A stretch of 64,000 nt of DNA, taken from assembly GCF_014648415.1 (NCBI RefSeq), contig NZ_BMRB01000001.1, forward strand, positions 124,001 through 188,000, written 5' to 3'. This stretch comes from Actinokineospora fastidiosa. Its GTDB lineage: Bacteria > Actinomycetota > Actinomycetes > Mycobacteriales > Pseudonocardiaceae. This document shows, in pieces, positions 33,119-41,255 of this stretch (the first letter of the stretch is position 1; each line of letters starts with the position of its first letter). The notes beneath the pieces are model-generated. The model had not been told where the DNA came from, made no database searches, and worked only from the letters and a program-made list of their open reading frames with translations. Position numbers and translations under genes: made by a program.

Positions 33119-33990
33119 TCCCCGTTGTCGAACGCGCCGATGGCCGCCGCGACGTCCAGGACGCGACGGGCGTTGTCGACGTGCAGGTTCTCGATCATCC
33201 GGCCGTCGACGGTGACCACGCCGCGCCCCTCGGCGGCCGCGGCCTCGAAGGCGGCGATCACCCGGCGGGCGTGCTCCACCTCGGTATCGGACGGGGCGAA
33301 GACTTCGTTGCACGGTCCGATCTGGCCGGGGTGGATCAGCGTCTTGCCGTCGAAGCCGAACTCGCGGCCCTGGCGGCACTCCGCGGCGAAGCCGTCGAGG
33401 TCCTTCACGTCGTTGTAGACGCCGTCGAGGATGACCTTGCCCGCCGCGCGGGCGCCGAGCAGGGCCAGCGACAGGCCGGTCAGCAGCGGCGCGCGGCCGG
33501 GCACGTGCTCGGCGTGCAGTTCCTTGGCCAGGTCGTTGGTGCCCATGACGAGCACGGTCAGCCGCTCGCTGGCCGCGGCGATCTCGTGGGCGCGCAGCAT
33601 GGCGATCGGCGTCTCCACCATCGCCCAGATCGCGGTGTGGTCGGGCGCGCCCGCGGCCTCCAACGCGCGCTCGATGGCGTGCACATCGGCAGCGGAGTTC
33701 ACCTTGGGCACCACCACCCCGGCCGGACCGGCCTCGGCGGCGGCGCGCAGGTCGTCGGCGTGCCACTGGGTGTCGAGGCCGTTGACGCGGATCGTCAGCT
33801 CGCGGCGGCCGTAGCCGCCAGCGCCGACGGCCTCGCACACCCGCTTGCGGCCGTCGGCCTTCGCGTCGGGGGCGACGGAGTCCTCCAGGTCGAGGATCAG
33901 CGCGTCGGCGGGCAGGGTCTTGGCCTTCTCCAGCGCGCGCTCGTTCGCGCCGGGCATGTAGAGGACCGAGCGGCGGGGCACGTACGTCAT
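33115..33990 (-). CDS. CoA ester lyase (HpcH/HpaI aldolase, CitE-like)
   Basis: A 291-residue CitE-like TIM-barrel lyase. It shows [19 protein letters not shown] at the start, [14 protein letters not shown] (Mg-binding acidic cluster), [12 protein letters not shown] with the conserved Glu, and [14 protein letters not shown] near the C-terminus. Family members cleave or form malyl-CoA, citramalyl-CoA and similar 3-hydroxyacyl-CoA esters. The ATG at 33990 overlaps the stop of a second, longer lyase (ATGA), so the two may form a pair or work in sequence. A role in C4/C5 acyl-CoA turnover together with the acyl-CoA dehydrogenase is plausible. The exact substrate is not readable. Confidence 0.88.
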   Translation of the reverse strand: MTYVPRRSVLYMPGANERALEKAKTLPADALILDLEDSVAPDAKADGRKRVCEAVGAGGYGRRELTIRVNGLDTQWHADDLRAAAEAGPAGVVVPKVNSAADVHAIERALEAAGAPDHTAIWAMVETPIAMLRAHEIAAASERLTVLVMGTNDLAKELHAEHVPGRAPLLTGLSLALLGARAAGKVILDGVYNDVKDLDGFAAECRQGREFGFDGKTLIHPGQIGPCNEVFAPSDTEVEHARRVIAAFEAAAAEGRGVVTVDGRMIENLHVDNARRVLDVAAAIGAFDNGE

Positions 33991-35072
33991 GCGGACACAC
34001 CTTCCTCGACGGCCGACTTGGTCGCGGCCTCGTACGCGGCGGCCAGCTCGGGGTCGCGCGCGGCGAGCGCGTCGGCCAGGTCGGCGACGACCCGGCACTG
34101 CTTGACCGTGGCGTCGTCCTGCATCTTCCCGTCGATCATGACCGCGCCCGTGCCGTCGCCCATGGCGGCGATGACCCGCCGGGCCCACGCGACGTCCTCC
34201 GGCGCTGGCGAGAACACCTTCTTGGCGATCGCGATCTGCTTGGGGTGCAGGCTCCACGCGCCGACGCAGCCGAGCAGGAACGCGTTGCGGAACTGGTCCT
34301 CGCAGGCCACGACGTCGGCGATGTCGCCGAAGGGCCCGTAGTAGGGCAGGATCCCGGCGGCCGCGCAGGCGTCGACCATGCGCGCGACGGTGTAGTGCCA
34401 GAGGTCCTGCTGGAAGGTGGTCCGGCCCGCGGTGAGGTCGTCCCCGGTCGGGTCGGTGCGGACGAGGTAGCCGGGGTGGCCGCCGCCGACCCGGGTCGTC
34501 TTCATCCGGCGGCTGGCGGCGAGGTCGGCCGGGCCGAGGGAGATGCCCTGCATGCGCGGGCTCGCGGTGGCGATCTCCTCGACGTTGGCCACGCCGCTGG
34601 CGGTCTCCAGGATCGCGTGCACCAGCAGCGGCCTGGTCAGGCCCGCGCGGGCCTCCAGCTGGGCGAGCAGCCGGTCGACGTAGTGGATGTCCGCGGCGCC
34701 CTCGACCTTGGGGATCATGATCACGTCGAGCTTGTCGCCGATCTCGGTCACCAGCGTGATCAGGTCGTCGAGCACCCACGGCGAGTCCAGGCTGTTGACC
34801 CGGGTCCACAGCTGCGTGTCGCCGAAGTCGGTGGTCTTGGCCACCGCGACCAGCCCGGCCCGCGCCGCCTCCTTGCGGTCGGCGCGGACGGCGTCCTCCA
34901 GGTTGCCCAGCAGCACATCGGTCTGCGCCGCCATGGCGGGAACCTTGGCGGCCATCTTCTCGTTGCTCGGGTCGAAGAAGTGAATCATCCGGGAGGGCCG
35001 GAACGGGACCTCCCGCAGCGGTTCCGGCGCGCCGACGGCGAGTGGGCGGAAGAAGTCCTTGGGGGAACGCAT
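33987..35072 (-). CDS. CoA ester lyase, longer malyl-CoA-lyase-type paralogue
   Basis: A 361-residue relative of L-malyl-CoA/beta-methylmalyl-CoA lyase, first gene of a two-gene operon. Motifs include [68 protein letters not shown] and [13 protein letters not shown]. It is about 70 residues longer than its neighbour and clearly divergent from it, so the two are unlikely to be a recent duplication. GGAGG precedes the ATG at 35072. The upstream region contains two perfect palindromes that may regulate it. Confidence 0.87.
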   Translation of the reverse strand: MRSPKDFFRPLAVGAPEPLREVPFRPSRMIHFFDPSNEKMAAKVPAMAAQTDVLLGNLEDAVRADRKEAARAGLVAVAKTTDFGDTQLWTRVNSLDSPWVLDDLITLVTEIGDKLDVIMIPKVEGAADIHYVDRLLAQLEARAGLTRPLLVHAILETASGVANVEEIATASPRMQGISLGPADLAASRRMKTTRVGGGHPGYLVRTDPTGDDLTAGRTTFQQDLWHYTVARMVDACAAAGILPYYGPFGDIADVVACEDQFRNAFLLGCVGAWSLHPKQIAIAKKVFSPAPEDVAWARRVIAAMGDGTGAVMIDGKMQDDATVKQCRVVADLADALAARDPELAAAYEAATKSAVEEGVSA

Positions 35073-35089
35073 CGGGCCTCCGAGCTGTC

Positions 35090-35121
35090 TACCGGCCGGT
35101 AACTGACTAGATGTTCTAGTC
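35090..35121. promoter_or_regulatory. Two perfect palindromes in the divergent intergenic region (TetR-operator-like)
   Basis: TACCGGCCGGTA (35090-35101) is a perfect 12-bp palindrome. It is followed at once by GACTAGA-TGT-TCTAGTC (35105-35121), a perfect inverted repeat with 7-bp arms. They sit between the CoA ester lyase start (35072, minus) and the phosphotransferase start (35174, plus). The form is typical of operators of TetR-type or similar dimeric repressors. No such regulator is encoded beside it; the nearest candidates are the ArsR-type gene at 36.2 kb and the MarR gene at 39 kb. Confidence 0.5.
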
Positions 35122-35173
35122 GACCACGGGCCCTGCCGGACCGCCATCGTGACCAACGACATGAGGGAGCAGG

Positions 35174-36043
35174 GTGTTCGACATCCCACCGGCCTTCGCC
35201 GAGGGCTTCGCCGACCGGGAGGGCGAGGCGGGCCGGGCCTGGCTGGCCAGCCTGCCCGCGCAGGGCGCGGCGATGCTGGACCGCTGGTCCCTGCGCCCGG
35301 ACGGCCCGTCGTGGCATGGCTTCTGCTCGGTGGTGCAGCCGGTCCGCCGCGCCGACGGCGCGCCCGCGGTGCTCAAGATCGGCTGGCCGCACCCGGAGGC
35401 CGAGCACGAGGCGCTGGCCCTGCGCCTGTGGGACGGCGACGGCGCGGTCCGGCTGCTGACCGCCGACGGCTGGAGCCTGCTGCTCGAACGCCTCGACGCC
35501 GACCGCACCCTGATGGACGTCCCGCTGGACAAGGCCCTGGAGATCACCGCCGAGCTGATCCGCCGCCTCGACCGGCCCGCGCCCGCGCCGGTGCGCCACC
35601 TGCGCGCGGTCGCCGAGCGGCTGGCCGTCGACCTGCCCGCCGACAACGCCGCGCTCAAGGCGACCGGCGAGGCCGTCGACGACGAGCTGATCGACCGCGC
35701 CGTGGCCTACTGCCGCGAACTCGGCCCGGTGTCGGCCTCGCGGCTGGTCAACGAGGACCTGCACTACGAGAACGTGCTCGGCGGCGCGCGGGAGCCCTGG
35801 CTGGTCATCGACCCCAAGCCGATCGCGGGCGACCCGGAGTTCGGCCTGATCCCGATGCTGTGGAACCGCCACACCGACGGCGACCTCGCCGACCGGCTGG
35901 ACGCGCTGGTCGAGGCCACCGGCATGGACCGGGCCAAGGCCCGCAAGTGGACCTTGGTGCGCGCTGTCGAGTCCTGGCTCTGGTCCGACGATGACGATCC
36001 GGCAGGCCAGAGCGCCGAGGCGATCATCGACGCCCTGAGCTGA
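35174..36043 (+). CDS. Aminoglycoside phosphotransferase, streptomycin 6-kinase-like (APH(6) family)
   Basis: A 289-residue small-molecule kinase of the APH(6)/hydroxyurea-resistance family. The catalytic loop reads [14 protein letters not shown] and the metal-binding segment [16 protein letters not shown], both characteristic. The N-terminal lobe holds [19 protein letters not shown] with the ATP-binding Lys. It would phosphorylate a hydroxyl group of an aminoglycoside or another cytosolic substrate. Many actinobacteria carry such genes with no proven resistance role. It starts with GTG at 35174 after GGGAGC. A strong hairpin follows the stop. Its position outside the biosynthetic operon gives no reason to link it to self-resistance. 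Confidence 0.87.
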   Translation: MFDIPPAFAEGFADREGEAGRAWLASLPAQGAAMLDRWSLRPDGPSWHGFCSVVQPVRRADGAPAVLKIGWPHPEAEHEALALRLWDGDGAVRLLTADGWSLLLERLDADRTLMDVPLDKALEITAELIRRLDRPAPAPVRHLRAVAERLAVDLPADNAALKATGEAVDDELIDRAVAYCRELGPVSASRLVNEDLHYENVLGGAREPWLVIDPKPIAGDPEFGLIPMLWNRHTDGDLADRLDALVEATGMDRAKARKWTLVRAVESWLWSDDDDPAGQSAEAIIDALS

Positions 36044-36050
36044 ACGGCCC

Positions 36051-36106
36051 GCCGGGGACACCGGGGGCGGCCGGGGCGAACCCCGGCCGCACCCCCAGTC
36101 CCCGGC
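36051..36106 (+). terminator. Strong GC hairpin after the phosphotransferase gene
   Basis: GCCGGGGAC (36051-36059) pairs with GTCCCCGGC (36098-36106). Nested inside, GGGGGCGGCCGGGG pairs with CCCCGGCCGCACCCCC around a CGAA loop. It begins eight bases after the stop codon. No T-tract follows, as is common for actinobacterial terminators. Confidence 0.65.
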
Positions 36107-36211
36107 GTCCACAGCGCCTTCCCCCCACGCCGTGGCGGGACCAGCACACCGCGTCCGATGCCGCCACCGCCAGCTATTCGATCGTGCTCGAATGGTCACT
36201 AGGCTGGGCGC

Positions 36212-37183
36212 GTGATGGTTGTGCGCCTGGACGCGGCCGCGCTCGCCCGGGTCCGGCTGGCCCCATCGCCCGCCACCGAGGCCATGGAGTGGCTCGCCTA
36301 CACCGCGGGCGGCCTCCCGCACCCGCTCTACGGCGATCCCGGCCCCACGGCCCGGTTCGCCCTGCGCGACCCGGACGTGCGGCTGGTGGCGGTGCTGTTC
36401 GCCGCGTCGCCGCCCAAGTCGATCCCCGACCTGCTGACCCCCAAGCCCGCCGCCGTGCCCGCCGACCGCGTGTTCGCCCAGCAGCTGGAGCGGATGGCCG
36501 CCACGTCGGCCGAGGCGGTCATGGCCCAGCTCGCCGCGGCCACCCACGGCGCCGATCCCCGGCTGCGCGCGGCCGCCGAGTCCGGCACGTTCGCCAGGCG
36601 CGCCGCGAACGGGATGGCGCGGTTCTGGGCCGCGGCGATGGCCGACGACTGGCCGGGGCTGCGCGCCCGCATCGACGCCGACCTCGCGCGGCGGGCCCGC
36701 ACGATGGCCGCCGGGGGCATCGGCGCGCTCATCGACTCCCTGCACGCCAAGACCCGCTGGGCCAACGGCCGCATCGAGATCGACAAGCCGTACACCGAGA
36801 CCTACGAGCTCAACGGGGACGAGCTGGTGCTCTCGCCGTCGGTGCTGGCCTGGCCGAACCTGTTCAGCCAGTTGGGCAACCCCGACGACAGCGTGCTGAT
36901 GTACCCGGCGGTCGGCGGTCCCGACGCGGCGGGACCGTCGTCGCTGGACCGGCTGGTCGGCGCCACCCGCGCCCGCCTGCTGATCAGCCTCGACCGCCCG
37001 AGCACCACCACGGAGCTGAGCAGGCGGCACGGGCTCGCCGCCGCCACCGTCTCCCACCACCTCGCCGTGCTGCGCGACGCGGGCCTGGTCGCCAAGTACC
37101 GCGACGGTCGCTCGGTGCGCTACCAGCGCACGGACACGGGGGACGCGTTGACCGGTGAGCACGTCGACAGGCGGCTAGCCTGA
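36212..37183 (+). CDS. ArsR-family winged-helix regulator with large N-terminal domain
   Basis: A 323-residue protein. About 230 N-terminal residues form a DUF5937-like helical domain (SPATEAMEWLAYTAG, PDLLTPKP). A C-terminal winged helix (about 245-310) follows, with LLISLDRPSTTTELSRRHG and AAATVSHHLAVLRDAGLVAKYRDGRSVRY. The DNA-binding part matches ArsR regulators. No metal-binding cysteines are seen, so the signal is probably not a metal. The start could be GTG 36212 or ATG 36215. The next gene starts only six bases after its stop. Confidence 0.83.
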   Translation: MMVVRLDAAALARVRLAPSPATEAMEWLAYTAGGLPHPLYGDPGPTARFALRDPDVRLVAVLFAASPPKSIPDLLTPKPAAVPADRVFAQQLERMAATSAEAVMAQLAAATHGADPRLRAAAESGTFARRAANGMARFWAAAMADDWPGLRARIDADLARRARTMAAGGIGALIDSLHAKTRWANGRIEIDKPYTETYELNGDELVLSPSVLAWPNLFSQLGNPDDSVLMYPAVGGPDAAGPSSLDRLVGATRARLLISLDRPSTTTELSRRHGLAAATVSHHLAVLRDAGLVAKYRDGRSVRYQRTDTGDALTGEHVDRRLA

Positions 37184-37188
37184 CCGGC

Positions 37189-38445
37189 GTGGCTACCACC
37201 AGGGTGTTCGCGGCGCAGCTGGTCGGGCTGCCGGTGTTCGGCCCGGACGGCGAGTCGATCGGCAAGATCGGCGACCTGGTGGCCGGGCTGCGCGCCGACG
37301 GCGCCCCGCCCCGGGTGCTCGGCCTCGTCGTCGAGCTGGCGACCCGGCGGCGGATCTTCGTGCCGATGCTGCGGGTCGCCGCGATCGAGCCGCAGGCGGT
37401 CACGCTGGCCACGGGCCTGGTCAACATGCGGCACTTCACCAAACGCCCGCACGAGGTGCTGGTGATCGGTCAGCTGCTGGACGCGCGCGTCACGGTCATC
37501 GAGTCCGGGCGCAGCGCGGTCGTGGTGGACACCGCGATGGAGCCGACCCGGACCCGCGACTGGGTGCTGGGGCGCATCGCCGTGCGCGAGCGCACCGGGC
37601 GGCTCGGCAGGCGCGGGCCGGTCGAGGTGCTGGACTGGTCGGAGGTGCGCGCGCCGGGCATCACCGAGCTGGTGGGGCAGCCGCAGGACGCGCACCGGCT
37701 GCTGGCCGTCTTCGAGTCCATGCGGGCGGCCGACGTGGCCAAGGCCATGCAGGAGCTGCCAGCCAAGCGCCGCTACGAGGTCGCCGACGCCCTCGACGAC
37801 GAGCGGCTGGCCGACGTCATCGAGGAGCTGTCCGAGACCGCCCAGACCGACCTGCTGCGCCACCTCGACGAGGAGCGCGCCGCCGACGTGCTGGAGGCGA
37901 TGGACCCCGACGACGCCGCGGACCTGCTCGCCGAGCTGTCCGAGCCGGACAAGAACCGGTTCCTCGAACTCATGGCGCCGGAGGAGTCGGCACCGGTCAA
38001 GCGGCTGCTGGAGTACAGCCACGACAGCGCGGGCGGGCTCATGACGCCCGAGCCGATCGTGGTGGCCCCCGACTCCCCCGTCGCCGAGGCGCTGGCCAGG
38101 GTGCGCAACCCCGACATCACCCCGGCGCTGGCCAGCATGGTGTTCGTGTGCAGGGCGCCGAGCGCCACCCCGACCGGGCGCTACCTCGGCCTGGTGCACA
38201 CGCAGCGGCTGCTGCGCGAGCCGCCGTCGGACCTGGTGGCCGGGCTGGTCGACCGCGACCTGACCGCCCTGCGGCCCGCCGACACGCTGCTGGAGGTCAC
38301 CCGCTTCTTCGCCACCTACAACCTGGTGTGCGCGCCGGTCGTCGACGACGGCGAGCACCTGGTCGGGGCGATCACGGTCGACGACGTGCTGGACCACCTG
38401 CTCCCCGAGGGCTGGCGGCATTCCGAAGGGGTCATCGGTGCCTGA
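37189..38445 (+). CDS. MgtE-type N-domain plus CBS protein without a channel
   Basis: A 418-residue cytosolic protein. Residues 1-150 contain a PRC-barrel-like start (GLPVFGPDGESIGKIGDLV). About 165-290 is the helical MgtE N-domain (AADVAKAMQELPAKRRYEV, EERAADVLEAMDPDDAADLLAEL). From about 295 is a CBS pair ending in GAITVDDVLDHLLPEGW. In MgtE these domains sense Mg2+ and gate the channel. Here the transmembrane domain is missing, as in Rv1232c of M. tuberculosis. The following DUF1003 membrane protein overlaps it by eight bases and is the likely partner. Confidence 0.87.
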   Translation: MATTRVFAAQLVGLPVFGPDGESIGKIGDLVAGLRADGAPPRVLGLVVELATRRRIFVPMLRVAAIEPQAVTLATGLVNMRHFTKRPHEVLVIGQLLDARVTVIESGRSAVVVDTAMEPTRTRDWVLGRIAVRERTGRLGRRGPVEVLDWSEVRAPGITELVGQPQDAHRLLAVFESMRAADVAKAMQELPAKRRYEVADALDDERLADVIEELSETAQTDLLRHLDEERAADVLEAMDPDDAADLLAELSEPDKNRFLELMAPEESAPVKRLLEYSHDSAGGLMTPEPIVVAPDSPVAEALARVRNPDITPALASMVFVCRAPSATPTGRYLGLVHTQRLLREPPSDLVAGLVDRDLTALRPADTLLEVTRFFATYNLVCAPVVDDGEHLVGAITVDDVLDHLLPEGWRHSEGVIGA

Positions 38446-38941
38446 GCCGACATTCCGCCGCAGGCTCGACCAGCCGAGGGCGCCGCGCAGCCTCCGGGTC
38501 CGGTTCGACCCGGAGGCCTTCGGCCGGTTCTCCGAGCGGCTGGCCCGGTTCCTCGGCACCGGCAAGTTCCTGTTCTGGCAGACGCTGATCGTCGTCGTCT
38601 GGATCACGCTGAACCTGGTGGCGGTGTCGCTGCGCTGGGACCCCTACCCGTTCATCCTGCTGAACCTGGCGTTCTCCACCCAGGCCGCCTACGCCGCCCC
38701 GCTGATCCTGCTGGCCCAGAACCGCCAGGACGACCGGGACCGGGTGTCGCTGGAGGAGGACCGGGCGCGCGCCGCGCAGACCAAGGCCGACACCGAGTTC
38801 CTGGCCCGCGAGCTGGCCGCGCTGCGGCTGGCGATCGGCGAGGTCGCCACCCGCGACTACCTGCGCGGCGAGCTGGAGAAGCTCAGGACCGGGCTGTCCG
38901 GGGAGCCCCGGCGCAAGTCCCGCGACGAACTGCCGTTCTGA
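38438..38941 (+). CDS. DUF1003 membrane protein
   Basis: A 167-residue protein with two transmembrane segments in the conserved DUF1003 core: FLGTGKFLFWQTLIVVVWI (about 39-57), then YPFILLNLAFSTQAAYAAPLILL. A charged, probably coiled-coil C-terminal tail follows (DDRDRVSLEEDRARAAQ). It starts with GTG at 38438 inside the end of the MgtE-like gene, so the two are coupled. Biochemical function is unknown. A joint role with the Mg2+-sensing-type protein is an inference from coupling and conserved order. Confidence 0.88.
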   Translation: MPEPTFRRRLDQPRAPRSLRVRFDPEAFGRFSERLARFLGTGKFLFWQTLIVVVWITLNLVAVSLRWDPYPFILLNLAFSTQAAYAAPLILLAQNRQDDRDRVSLEEDRARAAQTKADTEFLARELAALRLAIGEVATRDYLRGELEKLRTGLSGEPRRKSRDELPF

Positions 38942-38944
38942 CCC

Positions 38945-39406
38945 TCACTCCGGCTGGTCGGCGAGGTCCCCGCAGATCCGGCCGATCTCGGCCAGCTCGG
39001 CGGCGTCGAGGTGGGCGACGAAGTGGCGCACGATGCCCGCCAGGTGCGTGTGCGACGCCGTCCTGAGGGTGTCGAGACCACGCTCGGTGAGCGCGGCGAC
39101 CACGCCGCGCCCGTCGCCCGCGACCCGCTCGCGGGCCACCAGGCCCGCGCGCTCCAGCCGGTCGACCAGGCGGGTCACGCCGGAGCGCGACAGCAGGACG
39201 GCGTCGGCCAGCTCGGCCATCCGCAGCCGCCGCCTCGGCGCCTCGGCGAGCTGGAGCAGCACGTCGTATGACCCGAGGGAGAGGCGCTGCTCGGCCACCA
39301 GCTCGGCCTCCAGGCTGCGCGTGATGCGGGCGTGCGCGCGCAGGAAGTTCCGCCAGGCGGCGAGCTGTTCTCGGGTCGGCCGGGCGGCCTGCTGCGGCAC
39401 CGTCAA
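38945..39406 (-). CDS. MarR-family transcriptional regulator
   Basis: A 153-residue winged-helix dimeric regulator. The DNA-binding part (about 45-105) reads LSLGSYDVLLQLAEAP, MAELADAVLLSRSGVTRLVDRL and RVAGDGRGVVAALTERG, fitting MarR. I chose the TTG at 39406 because AAGGAGGA lies five to six bases upstream; a GTG two codons later is further away. It is convergent with the DUF1003 gene and divergent from mrp. Ligand and targets are unknown; the short region shared with mrp is one possible site. Confidence 0.86.
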   Translation of the reverse strand: MTVPQQAARPTREQLAAWRNFLRAHARITRSLEAELVAEQRLSLGSYDVLLQLAEAPRRRLRMAELADAVLLSRSGVTRLVDRLERAGLVARERVAGDGRGVVAALTERGLDTLRTASHTHLAGIVRHFVAHLDAAELAEIGRICGDLADQPE

Positions 39407-39514
39407 CGGCGTCCTCCTTCACGGGGAGAGACTGCCGATCGTACGGAGCGTGGTTGGCCGCCTCGCCACCAGCCCGTGTGGCGCGGGCCATGCGGACAGC
39501 GGCCTACCACTCCG

Positions 39515-39520
39515 TAACAT
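39515..39520 (+). promoter_or_regulatory. Candidate -10 box for a leaderless mrp transcript
   Basis: TAACAT ends seven bases before the GTG start of mrp at 39527, and no Shine-Dalgarno sequence is present. This spacing places the transcript start at or next to the start codon. The -35 is weak. Confidence 0.5.
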
Positions 39521-39526
39521 GGATAG

Positions 39527-40672
39527 GTGACTTCCACGCAGCAGGTCCCCAGCACCGAGGCCGTGCGCGCCGCGCTCGCGGGGGTGCAGGACCCCGAGAT
39601 CCACCGGCCGATCACCGAGCTGGGCATGGTCAAGGACGTGACCGTGCACCCGGACGGCCGGGTGGACGTGGGCGTGTACCTGACGGTGGCGGGCTGTCCG
39701 CTGCGCGACAAGATCACCCGCGATGTCACCGCCGCGGTGTCGGCTCTGCCCGGCGTGGTCTCGGTCGCCGTCGAACTCGACGTCATGTCCGACGAGCAGC
39801 GCACCGCCCTGCGCAAGTCGCTGCGCGGGGACGCCGAGGAGCCGCGCATCCCGTTCGCCGAGCCCGGCTCGCTGACCAGGGTGTACTGCGTGGCCTCCGG
39901 CAAGGGCGGCGTCGGCAAGTCCAGCGTGACGGTCAACCTCGCGGTCGCCATGGCCGCGCGCGGCCTCAAGGTCGGCATCGTCGACGCCGACATCTACGGC
40001 CACTCGATCCCGCGCATGGTCGGCGCGACCGACAAGCCGACCAAGGTCGAGAAGATGATCCTCCCGCCGCAGGCCAACGGCGTGAAGGTGATCTCCATCG
40101 GCATGTTCACCCCCGGCAACACCCCGGTCGTCTGGCGCGGCCCGATGCTGCACCGCGCCCTCCAGCAGTTCCTCGCCGACGTCTTCTGGGGCGACCTGGA
40201 CGTGCTGCTGCTCGACCTGCCGCCGGGCACCGGCGACATCGCCATCTCCGTCGCCCAGCTGATCCCCAACGCGGAGATCCTGGTCGTCACCACCCCCCAG
40301 CAGGCAGCGGCCGAGGTCGCCGAGCGCGCGGGCGCCATCGCCCTGCAGACCCGGCAGCGGGTGGCGGGCGTGATCGAGAACATGTCCTGGCTGGAGATGC
40401 CCGACGGCACCCGCATGGACGTCTTCGGCACCGGCGGCGGCCAGGCCGTCGCGGACTCGCTGACCCAGGCCGTCGGCTCGGACGTCCCCCTGCTCGGCCA
40501 GGTCCCCCTCGACCCCCGCCTCCGCGAGGGCGGCGACGCGGGCGAGCCGCTGGTCACGTCCCAGCCCGACGCCCCGGCGGCGAAGGTGCTGCACGAGATC
40601 GCGGGCAAGCTCACCGTCCGCGCCCGCGGCCTGGCGGGCCGCATGCTCTCCGTCAGCCCCGCGGGCCGCTAG
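39527..40672 (+). CDS. mrp: Mrp/NBP35-type iron-sulfur carrier ATPase
   Basis: A 381-residue P-loop ATPase that carries or inserts Fe-S clusters. It has an N-terminal MIP18-like domain (about 1-90, LAGVQDPEIHRPITELGMV). The deviant Walker A is CVASGKGGVGKSSVTVNLA (about 125-143). IVDADIYGHSIPRM and LDVLLLDLPPGTGDI follow. The C-terminal CxxC found in some relatives is not obvious. It matches Rv1229c in type and position. It starts with GTG and is probably leaderless. A strong hairpin follows its stop. Confidence 0.93.
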   Translation: MTSTQQVPSTEAVRAALAGVQDPEIHRPITELGMVKDVTVHPDGRVDVGVYLTVAGCPLRDKITRDVTAAVSALPGVVSVAVELDVMSDEQRTALRKSLRGDAEEPRIPFAEPGSLTRVYCVASGKGGVGKSSVTVNLAVAMAARGLKVGIVDADIYGHSIPRMVGATDKPTKVEKMILPPQANGVKVISIGMFTPGNTPVVWRGPMLHRALQQFLADVFWGDLDVLLLDLPPGTGDIAISVAQLIPNAEILVVTTPQQAAAEVAERAGAIALQTRQRVAGVIENMSWLEMPDGTRMDVFGTGGGQAVADSLTQAVGSDVPLLGQVPLDPRLREGGDAGEPLVTSQPDAPAAKVLHEIAGKLTVRARGLAGRMLSVSPAGR

Positions 40673-40678
40673 CCCTGT

Positions 40679-40712
40679 CCCCCTGCGAGCGGGCTTTCAC
40701 CGCTCGCGGGGG
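40679..40712 (+). terminator. GC hairpin after mrp
   Basis: CCCCCTGCGAGCGG (40679-40692) pairs with CCGCTCGCGGGGG (40700-40712) with a single bulged T. It lies seven bases after the mrp stop. No T-tract follows. The remaining bases to 40833 hold no convincing gene. Confidence 0.6.
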
Positions 40713-40833
40713 TCGTGGGCGCCTGTTCAGCCGGTAGCCGGCCTGGACGACGTGAGCGGTCGCGCCGAGGTGCTCGACCACCAGCCTGCGCGACTCGGCG
40801 TCGCTTCTCCCTGCACCCCCAATGGGGCCGGGA

Positions 40834-41214
40834 TCAGGTCGCGTCGGGGTCGAAGTCCGGCTTCTTCTCCGGGGCGGGCGGGGCGGCGGGCTTGATCTGC
40901 GGGATCGGGGGCTGCGGGGCGTAGCCGTTGGGCTTGGTGCCGTCGTGGTCGTCGCCGAAGAGGTGGTTGGCCATCATCTGCTTCGGGTCGAAGTTGCGCA
41001 GCCTGCGCAGGTCCTCAAGGGGCTTGCGGATGTCGTCGTACTCCGGGCCCAGTTCGTTCTTCAGCTGGTCGCGGGCTCCGGTGGCGAAGTCGCGGACCTT
41101 GCGGATGCTGCGCCCGAGCCAGGCGGCCGCGTCGGGCAGCCGCTCCGGGCCCAGGATGAACAGCCCGGCGATGCCGAGAACCAGGATCTCGGCCCAGCCG
41201 ATGCTCTCGAACAC
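40834..41214 (-). CDS. tatB: Sec-independent protein translocase subunit TatB
   Basis: A 126-residue TatB. The N-terminal membrane helix ([21 protein letters not shown]) is followed by the GPERLPDA hinge and an amphipathic helix ([20 protein letters not shown]), then a Pro-rich tail. The FESIGW start and GPERLP distinguish TatB from TatA. It forms the twin-arginine receptor complex with TatC. The GTG start at 41214 follows GGAGGTG. It sits directly after htrA on the same strand, the order seen in mycobacteria. Confidence 0.95.
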   Translation of the reverse strand: MFESIGWAEILVLGIAGLFILGPERLPDAAAWLGRSIRKVRDFATGARDQLKNELGPEYDDIRKPLEDLRRLRNFDPKQMMANHLFGDDHDGTKPNGYAPQPPIPQIKPAAPPAPEKKPDFDPDAT

Positions 41215-41255
41215 CCTGACACCTCCGCGCTCGCTCCTGGCCCCAGACTAGCCAA

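Noticed and set aside
33115-35072. CoA ester lyases as part of the biosynthetic operon
   Set aside because: A 293-base gap separates them from the first biosynthetic gene, and they fit a conserved primary-metabolism context with the acyl-CoA dehydrogenase.
35174-36043. Phosphotransferase as the self-resistance gene of the cluster
   Set aside because: It is divergent, separated by the CoA ester lyase genes, and is probably part of the pre-existing neighbourhood.
40720-40833. Possible transposase fragment on the minus strand (RRLVVEHLGATAHVVQAGY)
   Set aside because: About 35 residues with weak resemblance to IS1634-type transposase N-terminal regions; too short and degenerate to call.
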